From assembly GCA_905221605.1 (NCBI GenBank), contig CAJNDS010002358.1:245049-309048 (forward strand): a DNA stretch of 64,000 bases, read 5' to 3'. This DNA comes from Symbiodinium natans (lineage: Eukaryota > Sar > Dinophyceae > Suessiales > Symbiodiniaceae). The first letter of the stretch is position 1, and every line of letters begins with the position of its first letter. Below, piece by piece: positions 1-13,149 of the stretch. The position numbers and the translations under genes were made by a program. The notes under the pieces are model-generated. The model did not search any database, was not told the origin of the DNA, and saw nothing but the letters and a program-made list of their open reading frames with translations.

Positions 1-486
1 AACAATTGAAGCCATGCGGCTACGAAAAAAGTCTATGAACTGGAAGCACGTGAAAAAGCGTGAAATTACGAGCGCAACGCATGGCGCTCCACGCCAAGTA
101 GGTAGGGCTGCTGCAGCCGCTCTGCGCGATGCTTCTCCACCTGCAACCTTGGTAAACATCGCAAGCAAAGCCGTGAAGGATTGCACGGCAATTACAACAC
201 AAGTGTTCAACAAACATCATCAAACGTACGCAGACTGAGTTTACAACACGCAGCATGCATGCAACGTGCAACATCATGTAGTGAAGGTACGGAACCTCCA
301 CTGAAGACTGCGCGCGTCCACGGCGTGTCTCAGCGCCTGAGGTCGTACATGCAAGTGCATGCAATGCCATGTTGCAGTGATCAGCCGCAGCAACAGTGGT
401 GCTCTCCCCCCTATCTTTGCCCCATCAGTGTGCTGTTGTACGCTCGACATATCCCGACTACATTGGCTGCCCTCTTCACTCCTTGA

Positions 487-530
487 CCCTAAACCCTAAA
501 CCCTAAACCCTAAACATCCCTAAACCCTAA
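487..530. repeat. Interstitial telomere-like repeat (CCCTAAA)n
   Basis: About five CCCTAAA units in tandem, one of them broken by a short insertion (CATC). CCCTAAA/TTTAGGG is the plant-type telomere unit, also known from dinoflagellates. Here it is internal and short, so it is an interstitial tract rather than a chromosome end. Its orientation is opposite to the TTTAGGG array at 33544-33609. Confidence 0.9.
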
Positions 531-1630
531 TTCCCCTGTGAGAGGACACACGAATCTTGAGGAGCCGGGCTCGAAAGCGCTCGGAGAGGAGGTTCGCTTC
601 TTGGCCCTCTGAGCTTAGGCCTCTTGAGAGCCACACTTGCTCAGAGTCTTTTGCAGAAAAGCTTGGAACGAAACGGAGAGACAACTGTAAATCTCGGTGT
701 GGCCTGGGCCTGGGTGGCTTGAGCTATAACTGGGAGTCGGCCTGCAATCTCAAGAGATTGCAGATATTTGCAGAGTACAAATGATTGCAGGTTGTCGCAA
801 ATCTCATGGGCTCTGTGCATTTCTGGCATCACGAAGGGCCTGTCTTGGCCGGTGTCCTCTCGCTGCGCATGCAGCAGCCGAACCTGACTCGTTGCACACC
901 CGCCGGGCCAAGGCATACATAGGCATACCAAGCACGCAACGTCTGCGCAGCATGAGTGCATGATAGCACATGATGGCATATTATTAAGAATTATTTGAAG
1001 GCCATGGCAGGCCTCTGTCAAAGCCTTCTCTTGTGCTAGGAGTGCCTCCTGAAACAGGGCTGCTACACGCTGCCATCAACAGCACAACAGGTTAGTAACA
1101 GAAAGCAACCATATGCGCCGATGTAGTCATGGCAAGGAAAAGCCTCCAAAGCACTGATAGCCTTCTGCGCTGAGAGAGCGAACGGGCCGAAGACCTGAAG
1201 TGCCGGGGTGACCTTTACAAATGCATTCTACGTGGCTCACATCAGCCAGGGCAGAAGCCCGGTCGTAGAGGTGCCAAGTCATGGCCTGGCACACGGAAAA
1301 GATCGGAGAAGGGAATCAACAATTCTGCAGGATTGTGTGGCGATGGCCAAGGATGAAAGGGAATGGCAAGCAAACGGCAGAGTCTGAAACTGAACGAGCA
1401 GTGTCCTCCACGTCATCCTCGTCATCGTCCTCTTTCTGAACCTCCTGGACGGCCTGTCCATCCACTGAGGCCAAACCATTCCGAACCCTCAAGCGTGACA
1501 CATGTGCCAGACTTTCGTCAGATTTCATCATCTCTTGAACATCCTTTCCAAACCAAATCTCGATATTTGTTGCGATGGAGCAATATCGAGAATATGCCCT
1601 TGTCACCCCAACTTCGACATCAGGATCACG
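531..1630. other. No gene recognised
   Basis: Both strands contain only short open frames with no recognisable motif and no convincing chain of splice-compatible exons. I see nothing I can support here. Confidence 0.5.
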
Positions 1631-1632
1631 CC

Positions 1633-1634
<2 letters not shown>

Positions 1635-1671
<37 letters not shown>

Positions 1672-1690
1672 ACACACACACACACACACT
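1635..1690. repeat. (CA)n microsatellite
   Basis: About 28 CA dinucleotides with one CT interruption. The His-Thr and Val-Cys 'proteins' that can be read through it are artefacts of the repeat. Confidence 0.97.
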
Positions 1691-4600
1691 GTGGCCAGAA
1701 TTATCCATTGTCCCCACCTGAGCAAGCTCTGGATCAGACATGTCGATGGTCGCGACGGGTCTGTGGTGCGGCAAAGCACCAGAGCAGTGAGTCACCGCAC
1801 GTCACCGCTGGCAAGCTTGGGAGTTAGTGCTGAATTCAAGTTCAAGGCCTCAAGCTGCTAGAGCTTGCCTGGGCCGAGGCCTCAACAGCTCCACTCATAT
1901 TCAACAACAACTCATGGAGCACTCAACTCATATTCAACTCATACGACTCACACTCCGCATAGGAATTCAGGATTGCATAGCCCACTCTCCCTCGCAAGGC
2001 CTCTTCAGAAATGGAGAGGCCCTTGCTAGACAACGAGTGCCTCATGTTCGATTTTGAAGAGGCACATGCAAGTTGGGAATCTGTTGGGCAAAATGGGATT
2101 TGGGGCCATGTGTGTAGAACCCAGCCTCCTCAATGACCTTGTGCTGCTGGTTGCACAAAGTGAGGCGCACTGGCCAGACGACACGGTGGTGTGCAACAAC
2201 ATCTCTTCACAGCTTTGCATTCCAAATACAGTACAGACACTTGCCTTTTCCGCTTCATCAGTTGGGGCCTCCTTCCCGTGTCATGTCCGTGTCATGTCGG
2301 CGGGACAACTGTCTGCGGATGCTCAACTCACCGCAGGGCGTGCAAGAATGGAAAAACCAACACGTCTCAGCTCAGAGTTTACCCGTTTTTAGACCTTGCT
2401 TACGACGTCAAGGCTCCTAAGCACTGAGTCACTCACTGAGCTTTGAGGCCTTCTCGGTACCTTTGGACTCATTTGGACTGATCTGATGGGGACTGTTTGG
2501 TCTTGTCGACCCTGCCTTTTAGGAAATGTCAGGAACTTGCTGGCAGCATGTGGTTTCGACTCTTGGACTGCTTGGAACAAACATGCGTCAGTAAGCAAAA
2601 CAATCCCGGACTCAAGGCAATACGTGCTGGCGCACTAAACTGTCTGGGCAGCCCAGAGCAGGATGGCGCCAGCAAACTCGATACTTGCACGTTGGACTGA
2701 TTCAACATGCAGGCATCAAGAGGTTAAACATGGTCAAACAATACCAGAACTGCACTCTGTTGACCAAAGTCTGCGCCCGCACGTTACCTATATAACCAAT
2801 AAAGCAAAGCCCCGCCCCATTTGCAAACACAACGCTCGCACGACTCAATCCCGATGGTCTTCGTTATTTCTTTCGTTCTCGCCGTCTGTCTACCGTACAT
2901 GAACAAGACATAGAGGCTTTCCGAATCATATATCGAGGCAAAATTTTGAGGACGTACAAGAAAACATGGAGAAAATAGCGGTGTTTCTCAAAATCATGGA
3001 GAAATAGATGTTTCATGTTACAATACTAAGAAAGCCGATGTTTTATTATTAAAGTGTAGAGAAGATAGAGGATAGAGAAAACTGAGGTTTTCCTACGTCG
3101 TTTGCCATTTACCCTCTTGGCTTGAGGGTTCTCAGGGTTCAAGAAGAGAATAGCGGTTTTCCTTGCAAACCCCAGAGAAATTGGACCAAAAAGCCAGGCT
3201 CAAAACAAAAGGGGCTAAACAAAATCACCACCCTCAGAAAAGCACGAACCACACCGGCCGAAGGGCTTGCCACCACAACTCTTCCAAGACTTTCGATGTC
3301 TAGGAACTCTTTCGATACTAACCTGCTTCTGTCTCTAATTCCGCCAATATCGTTCCCAACATCTCCCAACCGCAGAGGCATTTCGACTCCCATGTGTCTA
3401 TTATCTTCTATTGAACCCCCCCCCCCTGTCGTCTAACATCTCCTGCGGCAGGCCGCCCAGCTGAATGATGTGTTGATTGGCACCTGAGTGACCACGATGG
3501 CTCTGCGCAGAAGAGCATGCGCGTGTGGGTGGTTGCACACACTCCAGCATCTTCCACCGCTTAGCCAATCTAAGCAAGCAGGGCGTTTCAAAGCCATCAC
3601 ACTCACGTCGACACACGCAAACTCTGCTGATGAAAAACACACGCAAGACTGATCACTCAGCACCGAACCCAGCAGCTGTTTGTGCAGCTTTCCAACCAGG
3701 ACCAGCAACCGTTCCGGCGAGTAGGTGTAATTAACCTCGGAAACGACATCCAGCACAGCATGCTCTCCCACATTGCTCTGGGTCCTAGCTCATTCCAACG
3801 CCAATGCCGACTGGCCTTCTGACATCGCCTTAATGTTTGGTTGCTGCGGCATTTGCCTTCCCAGAGTGCGCCGAGGCACCTTCGCAACGTTCCGGACCTG
3901 AAGAGAATGAAAATCAGAGGGTGCGGCTGACCACTACTGCCACCACTCCCAGCACTGCGAGGCAAAGGTCCAGACACTCTTCGCTCGCGTCGCGAACCGG
4001 AGGGATGACAAAGTCTCGTCCTCAACGCGAGGAGCCGCGAGAGTGAGTAGAACAAATGAAGAACGTGTTGCAGTCACTGTTTTATACTGTTGTGCACCTC
4101 ACGCGTTTCTTGCATGTTGCCTCATGTTCTCAAACCAAAGCTTACACATTTGGCAGCAGAAAAGTCATGTTCATGAGCCCGTGGTTCTCAAAATTTTCTT
4201 CAGTTTTCACGCCCACTCATTTCCTATCTCGACGAGGATGGCTAACGGCTAGCATGGCTGCGCAGGACAAGCGGGGTCATGCTGTTCCCGTTTCTCCAGT
4301 TCGCCTCGGCTCCGGCCCTCCCACTCTCTGTTTGAGAACCCTAGCACTACGGCCCTCGGTCCCAATGACACCAAGCCCTGCCCTATATACCCCCCCCGCT
4401 TTGAAACTTGCCGTTCACGCGACCGATGGTCGGCTGAGGACTTGGCAATGTTTCGGGTCAAGTTGAGCTATAATATAACAATAGTAGCCTATTGGAGGCC
4501 CAATGCAAGGCGACCTGATCACGCTCATGAACCGACAGCACAATGGTTAGCATGATTTAACATGCTTTAACACGAAAGGACCAAAATCAAACAGTCTTTT

Positions 4601-5500
4601 ACCCTTGTGTATTCGATGTATGGCTGGCCATACGGGTGTGTCACTTAGATGAAGCAAGGAAAGCATGGGGTGCGATGTGTGGACTCTATGCGCTTATATC
4701 TGTTACCACTCTGCACATGTCGCCAAATCACTACGGGTTGGGAATCCGATTCGCGATAACCCATAGAATCGCCGAAATGCTCAGAGGCCAAGAGATGCTA
4801 AGACAGTTGCAGCAATCTGAGAGTCTTGCGGCATGCTGCGAAAGCGGCGACGCGGCCACCAGCAGAGTGGTACGACAGTTTCCGCCCAACGCCTGCTTCA
4901 CAAGGCACGGATGCAGCGCAGGCACAGATGCAACGCAGGAGATGCAGGCAAAGATGAACATGTAGCCAAGCTGTGACATGTAATCACTGCAGGGGCAAGT
5001 GCCAGTCGATGTGCAAAGTGCCAGACGGCGCCAGCATCCCCAAGCGTTCTGTACAGCTTTACTACAAGCGTCTCTGTACAATGACCGAAACATCTGGAGC
5101 AAGTGCATGCTAAGGAGAGCTGTTGCTGTTCGGCGTGCCAACGATTGGTGAGATGCAATGAACTGCTTGTACGTAGACTTGCAGAGCAAAGATGCAAACG
5201 CAGCTTCAGCAACATTCCTCTCAGCGCATTACCACTTTGGCACCAAGACTCTAGTCATAAAGGTCCACATCAGCTGTTTGTCCCCCTTCTGCCTCAGTCG
5301 GACAGCAACAGGCCATAGATAGGTGCGCTTGCCATGACAAGCCGCTGCTAAAGTGAGGCCTTGCCTACTCCTTGCCCCCTACTCTTTCGGCATCTTTCCG
5401 CCTCTTCACAAGGTGGCACCGTGAAGCCCTCGTGATGGTGTCGGTTCGTCGCAATCTCAGCACGCACGATGTGGAATCTTGCGGTGAACACATGTCTCGC
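1691..5500. other. No gene recognised
   Basis: A long stretch with only short, compositionally unconvincing open frames on both strands. It contains a 9-base C run at about 3418-3426. No mobile-element protein, RNA gene or known domain could be made out. Confidence 0.45.
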
Positions 5501-5503
5501 ACG

Positions 5504-6103
5504 CTACGACTGTACCTGAAGACTACCATGGGCCCCTGCCACTTGCGGCTGCTGGAAACACATCGGGCACATGTCATTCCTCTGCTGGCTCGAAGGAAGA
5601 CTGAGCTCTGCAACTCGAGATCGCCAGTCGGAACATAACCTGCCATGTGCCTGATTCCGCTCGACCGGCACCACAGGATCAGGTTGTGCCGTGTTCCGGC
5701 CGTAATCGGGAGCGCCTGAACAGCGCAACTCTGCTTTGTTGCAAAATTGCTGCACATGCCTCGCAGCATCTCTTAGGTGCCTTGCCTTGTGCAGCTCCAG
5801 GCCAGCATGAAACACTCCGTGGCCCTTCCGTAAGGGCACTTCGAAAGGCGGGCTCTCATCTTTGGAGGTCGCCAGCCCATAGTAGGCAACATGTCCTGTT
5901 AACAACATGTTTTTGCGCATTCCATCTTGAACGATGGGAAGATTTGGCAGGGAAGTTTTGTCGGCTCTGAATCCTCCTTCCCAGGTGCCACCGATGTTCA
6001 CATTCAGGGTGACCTCAGCCATAGCAGTAGTCGCATTACACGTGGAGCAGTTAGACTCCATCAGGGATGCCTCCACCTGAGGGAGGAGTGAAAAGTGCTG
6101 CAT
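5504..6103 (-). CDS. Possible coding segment, unknown product
   Basis: An uninterrupted ~199-codon minus-strand frame. Its first 60 codons (about 6103-5920) look most protein-like and include NVNIGGTWEGG. A CAG acceptor followed by a codon-rich stretch lies near 6080. The C-terminal half is less convincing and may be intron read-through. I recognise no family. It lies downstream, on the same strand, of the coding-like segments at 6.45-6.70 kb and could belong to the same gene. Confidence 0.25.
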   Translation of the reverse strand: MQHFSLLPQVEASLMESNCSTCNATTAMAEVTLNVNIGGTWEGGFRADKTSLPNLPIVQDGMRKNMLLTGHVAYYGLATSKDESPPFEVPLRKGHGVFHAGLELHKARHLRDAARHVQQFCNKAELRCSGAPDYGRNTAQPDPVVPVERNQAHGRLCSDWRSRVAELSLPSSQQRNDMCPMCFQQPQVAGAHGSLQVQS

Positions 6104-6454
6104 CTCAATGGAGCATGGAGATGAAAGAAAGGCTTCAGATGACTTTAGCAGATGACCCTGTGTAGAATCTGCCGTTTCGCACCCACATGGACAATTCGAC
6201 TAGCACCAACATAACATCGACTCGAGCATGTATGGAATGAGAGCTATAAGTGCCAGAAGCATGGGCTCCCGACCTCGGCGTTGTCATAGTGCATGGCTAG
6301 GCCCTTGTCGCCATCGTCAGCGTCATAGAGCCTTGCGACTCAGACTATGTTTAAACGATTTCGTCATGTGCAAGTCTCTGCCACCAGCCAACTCTGCTCT
6401 GCAGGACCGCGACAGCAGTACAGCAGGAAAATGCAAAAAACTCTCACAGACGTT

Positions 6455-6690
6455 ACGAGACCATCTCCGAGCTTGTGTGCCAAGCTGCACGGTGAAGCCA
6501 CGGTAAGAGTCGAGGAACTCCGTGAATGCCGGTAGGAGGCGACCTGGTGACTACGCAACGCGAGCAAGGCTCAACGCGACCAGATGCGGCAGAGACTCCC
6601 AGATGTCTGAGGGGGTGGCTGGCAAGGACATTGACATAGTCAAAGACAAGGGGGTCCAGCAGCTCTTCAAACCCCAGCTCTGACATGATG
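6455..6690 (-). CDS. Probable exons of an unidentified minus-strand gene
   Basis: Two short stretches read as ordinary protein. One, near 6685-6605, includes FEELLDPLVFDYVNVLASHP. The other, near 6540-6465, includes LLPAFTEFLDSYRGFTVQLG. Hydrophobic and charged residues are spaced like helices, and AG acceptors are available, but the frames differ, so an intron must separate them. No family recognised. They lie downstream of the kinesin 3' block on the same strand and could be a separate gene; nothing links them to kinesin directly. Confidence 0.35.
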
Positions 6691-7299
6691 ATGCCATGAC
6701 CTTGATACGTACAGCGTGTTTATACTTGCTGCTCAGACCTTGACCAAAATGGCAAGAGAGCTTAGTAGCCGCACGGTTCATCGTGTTGGGCGCAGAACGA
6801 GGTAAACCTGTATGGAGTCAATGGAGTGTGTGGATATGGATGGGTGCTGCAATCTGCTGCATTCACAGGCACGACTTGCCTGAAGCTCGAAAGTGACTCA
6901 GCTCGGCTTCAAAGGTGTCACAGAAAGCTTCCGTAAACACTGGGAAGCTCCAAATGCCCGGCCGGAGCTCCTGCGAAGTAACAGACAGCACACCAGGTGG
7001 CCATGTAGGGCACGAGTACACGCATGTGAATACCCATGCTTCTCCTCCAGAAGGCCTGCAGATTTGAGGCTTGAAATGCTCCCTGCCTCTGCTCGGGGCA
7101 GGTCTCCCACAGCTGATGCTGAAGCCGTGCGCGGACAGCAAATTCTATTCGAGCAAGCACCCCTAATATATTGAGTAGAGAAGTGCCACAAGTGCCACAT
7201 TGTGTCAGCATCTGCTTTCGCTGGAGCACGGCCGGCCCAGAAACGCGCAGCTCCTGCACCACCTCTCATGGCTCGTGGCTTCTCGTGCAAGCGGTGCTC

Positions 7300-8880
7300 A
7301 ACTTGGGCTGCGGGAAGCTGTAGACTCAGCTAGACTCCCAGGCTCCTAGGTCCCAACAGAACCCACCTTCAGAAAGTTGGGATCCAGAAACGAAGCAGCG
7401 TTCAGCGCGTAAACCTGCAGGCCGCAGGCATCAGAATCCACCACGTCACCCGTCTCAGCGGAAACACAAAACTAAACGAGGCACAGATTTCGCGCATTCC
7501 GTGCGCACATCTGCGTACAATGATCAGCACAGGGTCATGGCGTGGGACCTCAGGGTGAAGCCGGGTGTAGTTTTGAGCGATGATGTCAACTCGCTCCGCG
7601 GTACGATCCGGGGCCTCACTTCTCTTGCGAAATGATATATAACATCGAGCATTTCCCTTCAACATCCTTCAACAGCGATCGAGTGTCACGGTCTAGCCAG
7701 GCTTCTGGTACAGAATGCTACCGAGTGAAGTTTGCCTCTGTCTGAGGTGCGCACGCTGATGCGCTCCTGGCACTTCATGTGCGGCGAGAGATAACCTATT
7801 CTTCTTAGCAGCCCTAGCTCTAGCTGGCCCTTAGGACCCTCTGAAAAACATTCCTAAAAAAGGATCCCCTTAAACCCAATAAGGGAAAATGTAAAACATC
7901 TCAAGGGCTTACCTAGCTAGAGTCTTAGAGGCCCTAGCCTCGCGCTGTCGTCGAAGGTCCGTCAAGACATCGGCTGCACTGCACCCTGCAGCCTCCAGCC
8001 TTAGAAGCCAGCTGCACCAACTGGACCCTAACACCGTGCAACATGCTGTAACATCGTGCAACATCGTGTGGTACGATCATCATTCGAAGCCAGCGTCTCT
8101 GAGCAACATTCCATGCACGCTGAGCAGCTGGCTTCTCGCCATGTTCCCGAAAGAACTCCACATCATCTCCCCTGTCACTGGCGACGGAATGCCAGATTCA
8201 TTGCTGGCATTTGTTGAAGAAAAAGCACTCGACGAACAACTACCCTGCCTGTATGTAAAATGCTTCCCAGCACTCTTGACCTTGTAAGACACAAGCTGAG
8301 ATGCGCTCGGCAGCGCTGCAAGAACTGAGCGATACTCAGGCTCCTGAGTTCACTCGAGCTTTTCTCAAAGATATTCTCGACAAGCAGCAAAGTAGTTGTG
8401 GGTCACCCTGCACTGGCCTGATGTTGGTGGCCCAGTATGGTGGCAATCAGACACACATGGCACACACAAGTTTTCAAATGCCAAGAAACATGTCCAATAG
8501 CTTGAAGAGCTCGCTGCCTTTTGCACCATCTGCGCTTCCTGAAACAATGAGTGTATATCAACGCAAGGAGAGGTCTGGGGCCGCTTCGGGCCTCCTGGAC
8601 CTCCTCACGCGAGCGCTTGAAGCCACGGTCTTGGGTGAGGCCCATAAGGGTCGAGGTGCAACTTCGGAGTAGGCAATGCTTGCGGATAGTCTGGCTAGAT
8701 GCGGCATCCCTGTTTGTTGTGAAGGGCCTGCAATGGCCTGCACATGCCTGCACTCACACAAGGCACTACTGGCTATCGCTGAAGGCCAAAACGCGTATCA
8801 TCGGCATGGAGAGCAGAAATCTCGCACACGGAAGGCACGGAAGGATGCCACATGATGCATCGCGGTACATGGCATGGCAC
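7300..8880. other. Region downstream of the kinesin motor exons; identity unclear
   Basis: The end of the kinesin motor domain (the SLGGN strand) and any tail should lie on the minus strand below 8881, but I could not find them. Protein-like minus-strand fragments occur near 8350-8300 (SSELRSLSIAQFLQRC) and near 7600-7450 (AERVDIIAQNYTRLHPEVP). Neither has a known motif. Confidence 0.3.
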
Positions 8881-10205
8881 CTCCTGCAACACACGCGTCA
8901 ACTTCGAGTCCCGGTAGGGGACGTGAGACCGTTGCTCTGCGAGGGCATCGATGACTTTGCCTCAGCTCCGGGAAGTCAGATGCCATTCCCAGCTTGCAGG
9001 GAATGCTCCTGCATTTTGCATTTGCCATTCGCTTGCCTGGGTGTTGGAGTATTTGGGTGTATTTGGCGTCTTGGTCGAGCACGTTTGTCTTTCTGGCAAC
9101 CACACGTGTCTTGGAGTTCGTGCGTCGATTTCACCGGCGCCTTATCCTTTTACATGTACTTTACGACATGTAGATCGATTGCATCTTTAGAGTTTCGGGT
9201 TCATGAACATGCCGGTCCATGATGCACCCAGCGACAAGCACTGCAGCACCGGGAGATCAAACTCTCCGTTTAGGGGTGGACCATTCCGACCATGTGCCAA
9301 CTCAGTTTTCTTCCCGCTAGTGCGCTCTAGCCTCTAGCTTCAAGGACCGGGTCGGCGACCCAACAGCCCGCAGAGGGGAGCTACCATGACAAGGCACATG
9401 CAATCGACCGAAACAACGTGAAGAGTCTTTGCTTTGCGGGCTTAGTGCCCGACCCAGAGCACTTAAAGACCAGTTGATCTTCTTGGCCTGAATGTCCAAG
9501 AAGGTCCCGATTTTCTCGAGTGTCTACAAGCACATGACAGCAACTCACCAAGTCTGAATGCTGCGTTGAGCTCTTCGCTTCCTCGAAAGTCTCGCCGACA
9601 CATTCGTTTTTGGAAACTTTCTCGCTTCCCGCGAGATCGACAAGGGTTAACCTGCAGAATATTATCAACGCACAACCAAGGCGACTGTCTAGACCATGCT
9701 GGATGTAGTGTTGGGCGAAAAGCTCAGGTCAGGTCTTGCCAAGCCGCTCTTCACCTTGCGAAGATTGTTGCTCAACCTCGCGTTTGACTGTCGCGCTCGA
9801 CATGACATTACACTGCCCGCCGACATCACACTGGGAGCCTGGCATGAAGCACGAAAACGACATGAGAGCGCGAAGAATAGTTGTTGCAGCGCGTGCGCCC
9901 AACCACTCGCGTCCTCAGACCTCTGTCCACAGTGCTCCGTGACAGCAGTGCCTGAGAAGTCGTTGAGTCATGCATGGAGGCCTGCGCGGATGACGGCCAT
10001 GACGTCGGAAGCGCACGTCACGTATTCACGAAGCAAGCCATCCACAAAAAGACCGCGCTGCGGCAGCTCCTAGCAGCGCAAGGAGCGCGTGCCAACATGT
10101 ACAGTACTTCGCAGTAAAACGCATGCCAAGAAGTGTTGCATGTGCCTTAACACGGAGCTGCTCGCTGTTCGGTCGCAGTAGATCCTTCATCTTCTCCTTA
10201 TAGAC
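8881..10205 (-). CDS. Kinesin-1-like motor domain, 3' half (six exons)
   Basis: Second half of a kinesin motor, the ATP-driven microtubule transporter. Exons on the minus strand: 10205-10146 (starts VYKEKMKDLL), 10069-9982 (RGLFVDGLLREYV), 9920-9839 (switch I, NNYSSRSH), 9651-9579 (switch II, LTLVDLAGSEKVSK), 9487-9454 (KKINWSLSALG) and 8960-8881 (HVPYRDSKLTRVLQ). Joining them keeps frame throughout and reproduces the order and spacing of conventional kinesin. Four of the five introns between them start with GC; the last (9453-8961) starts with GT. The first exon has no P-loop exon immediately upstream. Its phase and sequence continue the exon ending at 20228, 10 kb away. The usual N-K/R-S of the SLSALG helix is N-W-S here. 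The terminal SLGGN segment and tail were not found. Family assignment is near certain; joining the two blocks is inference. Confidence 0.9.
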
Positions 10206-10840
10206 CTGCGTTGCACAACAGGCATCAGAAAGGCCCTCTGCTGTGGTGCTGTGGTGGAAGATTCGAGCGCCCACGCGCACACAAGTGGCAAAACAGCGGT
10301 GACGTCAAAACCAAGATTCCGCCGCTTTCATGAACAGTACTATGAGTCCGCACTGGTGGATTTTACGTCTGAATGGGAGTGTTCATAGCTGTCTGGCCTG
10401 CTCCAATGCATTGAATGCTGAATACACATTCACCAAACCTTACGTAAGCTTAACTACAATACACCTGCGGGCCAGCAAACCATGAAGCTGGGGCCAGTCT
10501 TCCTCTACGCGTCCAGCTGTCAAGCGTAAAAGATGACAGCTCAGCCTCCAGATGCACAATGATTGCTGATTTCCGCAACTTCACAGATCAGATTTAAGTG
10601 CAAGCTATCATGATGCCAATGTGGCGCCTGCCTTCGCCTGCTCGAAAATTGTCTGGGTCACCGCTCAGCTGTCGCCGTAGGAGGCGACTTCCAGTCGAGC
10701 GGCCCCGACATCCACAATCAAGAAGCCCTGACAAGCAAGGCTCAGCGGGAAGGCGGAGTGACTTGCATCATCTGACAAATCGGCCGGCGACAAAACACGG
10801 CAGGCGAGCCAAAAGCAGAAGTGCAAACACCGAAGCCACG
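10206..10840. other. Intron-like sequence before the kinesin 3' block
   Basis: Non-coding in appearance on both strands. A kinesin P-loop exon was looked for here, because a self-contained second kinesin gene would need one. None is present between 10206 and about 13000 on the minus strand. Confidence 0.5.
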
Positions 10841-12640
10841 TTGAAAATCTGCCAGCAGAAGAGCAATCATCTCCGTCATTGTCAGTGCAATGTTGCAGAG
10901 GGAGTGCGAAATCTCCAGCAACTGACTAATCAGCTCTTGGGACTTGGCCAAGTTGGAGGTAGCGAACTGCGGCGTCTCGGTGGGTGGTGGCTTGCCATAC
11001 TGCTCATCCAAGTCCTGCTGGTTTGGCACTGGTGCTTCCGCAAGGGCAGAGATACACAAAAGTGCTTGGGTCCGTGGGGGCGCGCTCTCTCTGAGCCCGA
11101 AGAGCCTGAAGTGGACCGCAATTGTGCCAGAGTCTAAGATCAACAAAGGTAGTACGAGCTCTGTGCCGTCTCGGGCGTCTGGCCTGAAACAAAAGGAATA
11201 GCTGCAGCCATTTGACCTACTGCCTGGTGCCGAAGTTCTTGCTGCAGCTTGCCAAGCATCACACCAGCACGAAGAGAGGAACTCCTGAGAAAAGCAGTGC
11301 TTGTCCAAGGCCCTACATGGCCCTGGATGGCAAGACATCGCTTTGCTGACATGCCAGAGACTCAGCCCAGTGCGGAGCTACGAAGGCTTCAGGTTCTGGC
11401 CTAGACACTCAGTGAAGCATCCATCTCGACATCGCATGCTAGTCACCAGTCCGAGCGCTGGGCAGCAAAGAGTAGAGGCTAAAGGCCTCAATGTTGCTAC
11501 CGACGTGGACGTGGCTGAGCCCAAGCCCCCAAGCCCTAGCGAAAGAAGCTCTGAGCAAGCTGCTGCAGCTAGCGCAGCCAGTGCAAGGACAAGGCATGAA
11601 AGTCGCGATGCCTCCCAGCCCGCAAACTCGAGCTTTCCGACTGGGCTTGTGACGAGTTGAGTAAGACTCTGGCCATTGCAGCCCCAATCTCCGGGCACTT
11701 GAAATCTACTGCACGGCTTTGCTGGGCAGAAGGTCTGCGTTGCTCTGGAGACAGGCAACCCGAAGCAAACCCGCAAGCAGGAAAAGCCGTGATGGACTCA
11801 AGTCATCTGCAGCCCCGCCCCAAAAAGCAGGGAAAGCGCAAACGGCTGAGCTAGCGCAGGTGATCTTTGTTGTGGCAGGCAACCTCCCCGTCCGCACAAC
11901 ATCTGCTCTCTGAAGCGTGCAACGTCCTCCAGGCATTAGCAGTCTAATTAGATGACACTCTCTCCCTATGTTGTTGACGTGTGTTTACATACACTTTGCA
12001 TTGTACATTGTTACATACTCAAATCTTCAAGATGTAAACTTTTAAATACCACCTTTTGTGCTTCGAACCATCTGTGCCAGACATCCTTCTACAGATGTCA
12101 GCTTTGCATCGGGTCCTCAGACATTGGACAAGCAGCTGTCACCCTTGCTCGCAAGAAAGTCTCGAGACCTTGCCAGCTGCTACGAGCTCTCCTGCTGAAT
12201 TGAACGATGCAGCCGGCGAAGGGGCAAGTCAGCGCTGACTGTCCTTCCAAACTGAGCCGCACATGTAAACACAATTTCGGGGTTTGAAAACTTCACAAGC
12301 ACACAAAAAAGGACTTTGGTAAAGCCAGCTCCCCCAGAAGACCACTGAGAAGCTCTTCACGCTGCCTGAGGCAGGATCTCTAGTCGGAGTGGCACAGGTT
12401 GCACTTGTGTTCGTTGAGTCCAGACTGTGTGCATCTGCACCTCTCCAGCAGATAGCCGAATTCGGAAACCTCACAGATGTCGAACGTCGAAGCACCACAA
12501 AGCAGCTTGGAAGCAGCTTGGGAAACTTTGGTTGGCTGCACTGGGTTGCACGAATTCCGACTGTTTCCAGTTGTCTGGCCTTGTTGTCCAGCGCTGTGCA
12601 GCGCTTGCGAAGCTCGATGATGGTCTCGTCCTAGTGGACT
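10840..12640 (-). CDS. Helical exon-like segments, possibly the 3' end of the CEP131-like gene
   Basis: Three minus-strand stretches look coding. About 12640-12570 includes TIIELRKRCTALDNKARQLE. About 11285-11215 includes GVMLGKLQQELRHQAVGQM. About 11040-10840 includes SNLAKSQELISQLLEISHSL. All are rich in heptad-like Leu/Glu/Arg/Gln and sit downstream of the CEP131-like coiled coil on the same strand. They could be its C-terminal exons or a separate small gene. Boundaries and frame linkage were not established. Confidence 0.35.
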
Positions 12641-13149
12641 AGCTTGTGAAACATCATCCCGGCTCTGCCGACAACTGCCAGCCAGCATGATCCGCCGAAG
12701 CTTCGGGCCGAAGGCGTCTGGATACACCTCTAATCCCTCCACGAAATTAAGTTTGCCCCCCTTTATTTGGTACTTCTCTGCTTGCAGGGAGTACTCCCCC
12801 TTTCCCCACCCCCCCTTGCCCGCCCTGCCCCCCAAGGACCCCTACCCCTCTGCCCAACGCCCTTTCCCAGCTGATGCTCATGATGCTCGTCCGCCTTTGC
12901 AACCCGATGCTCATGATGCAACGGGAACCCGGCCGAGGCGGGCCGCGTAGCGTTTAAAAAACTATGCCTGGACATGCCAAGTTCTGCATTCCCACTGAAG
13001 TGCAAGGTCACAGAGGGTCACAGTCCTTGGTCTGTAAAGTTCTCTTGACTTTTGCCTGCTGTCATTACAAAATTACAAAGCGCCGGCACAAGTCATTCAG
13101 GAAAAAGCTGACTCTGCCCTCTGGTGCCCTCTGATGCCCTCTGTTGTAC

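Noticed and set aside
1316-1861. Open frames of 120-160 codons across the CA repeat
   Set aside because: His-Thr/Val-Cys runs from the microsatellite account for the openness, and no motif lies outside it.
8551-9222. 223-codon plus-strand frame
   Set aside because: It overlaps the kinesin exon at 8960-8881 on the other strand, and its translation has no recognisable domain. Treated as a shadow.
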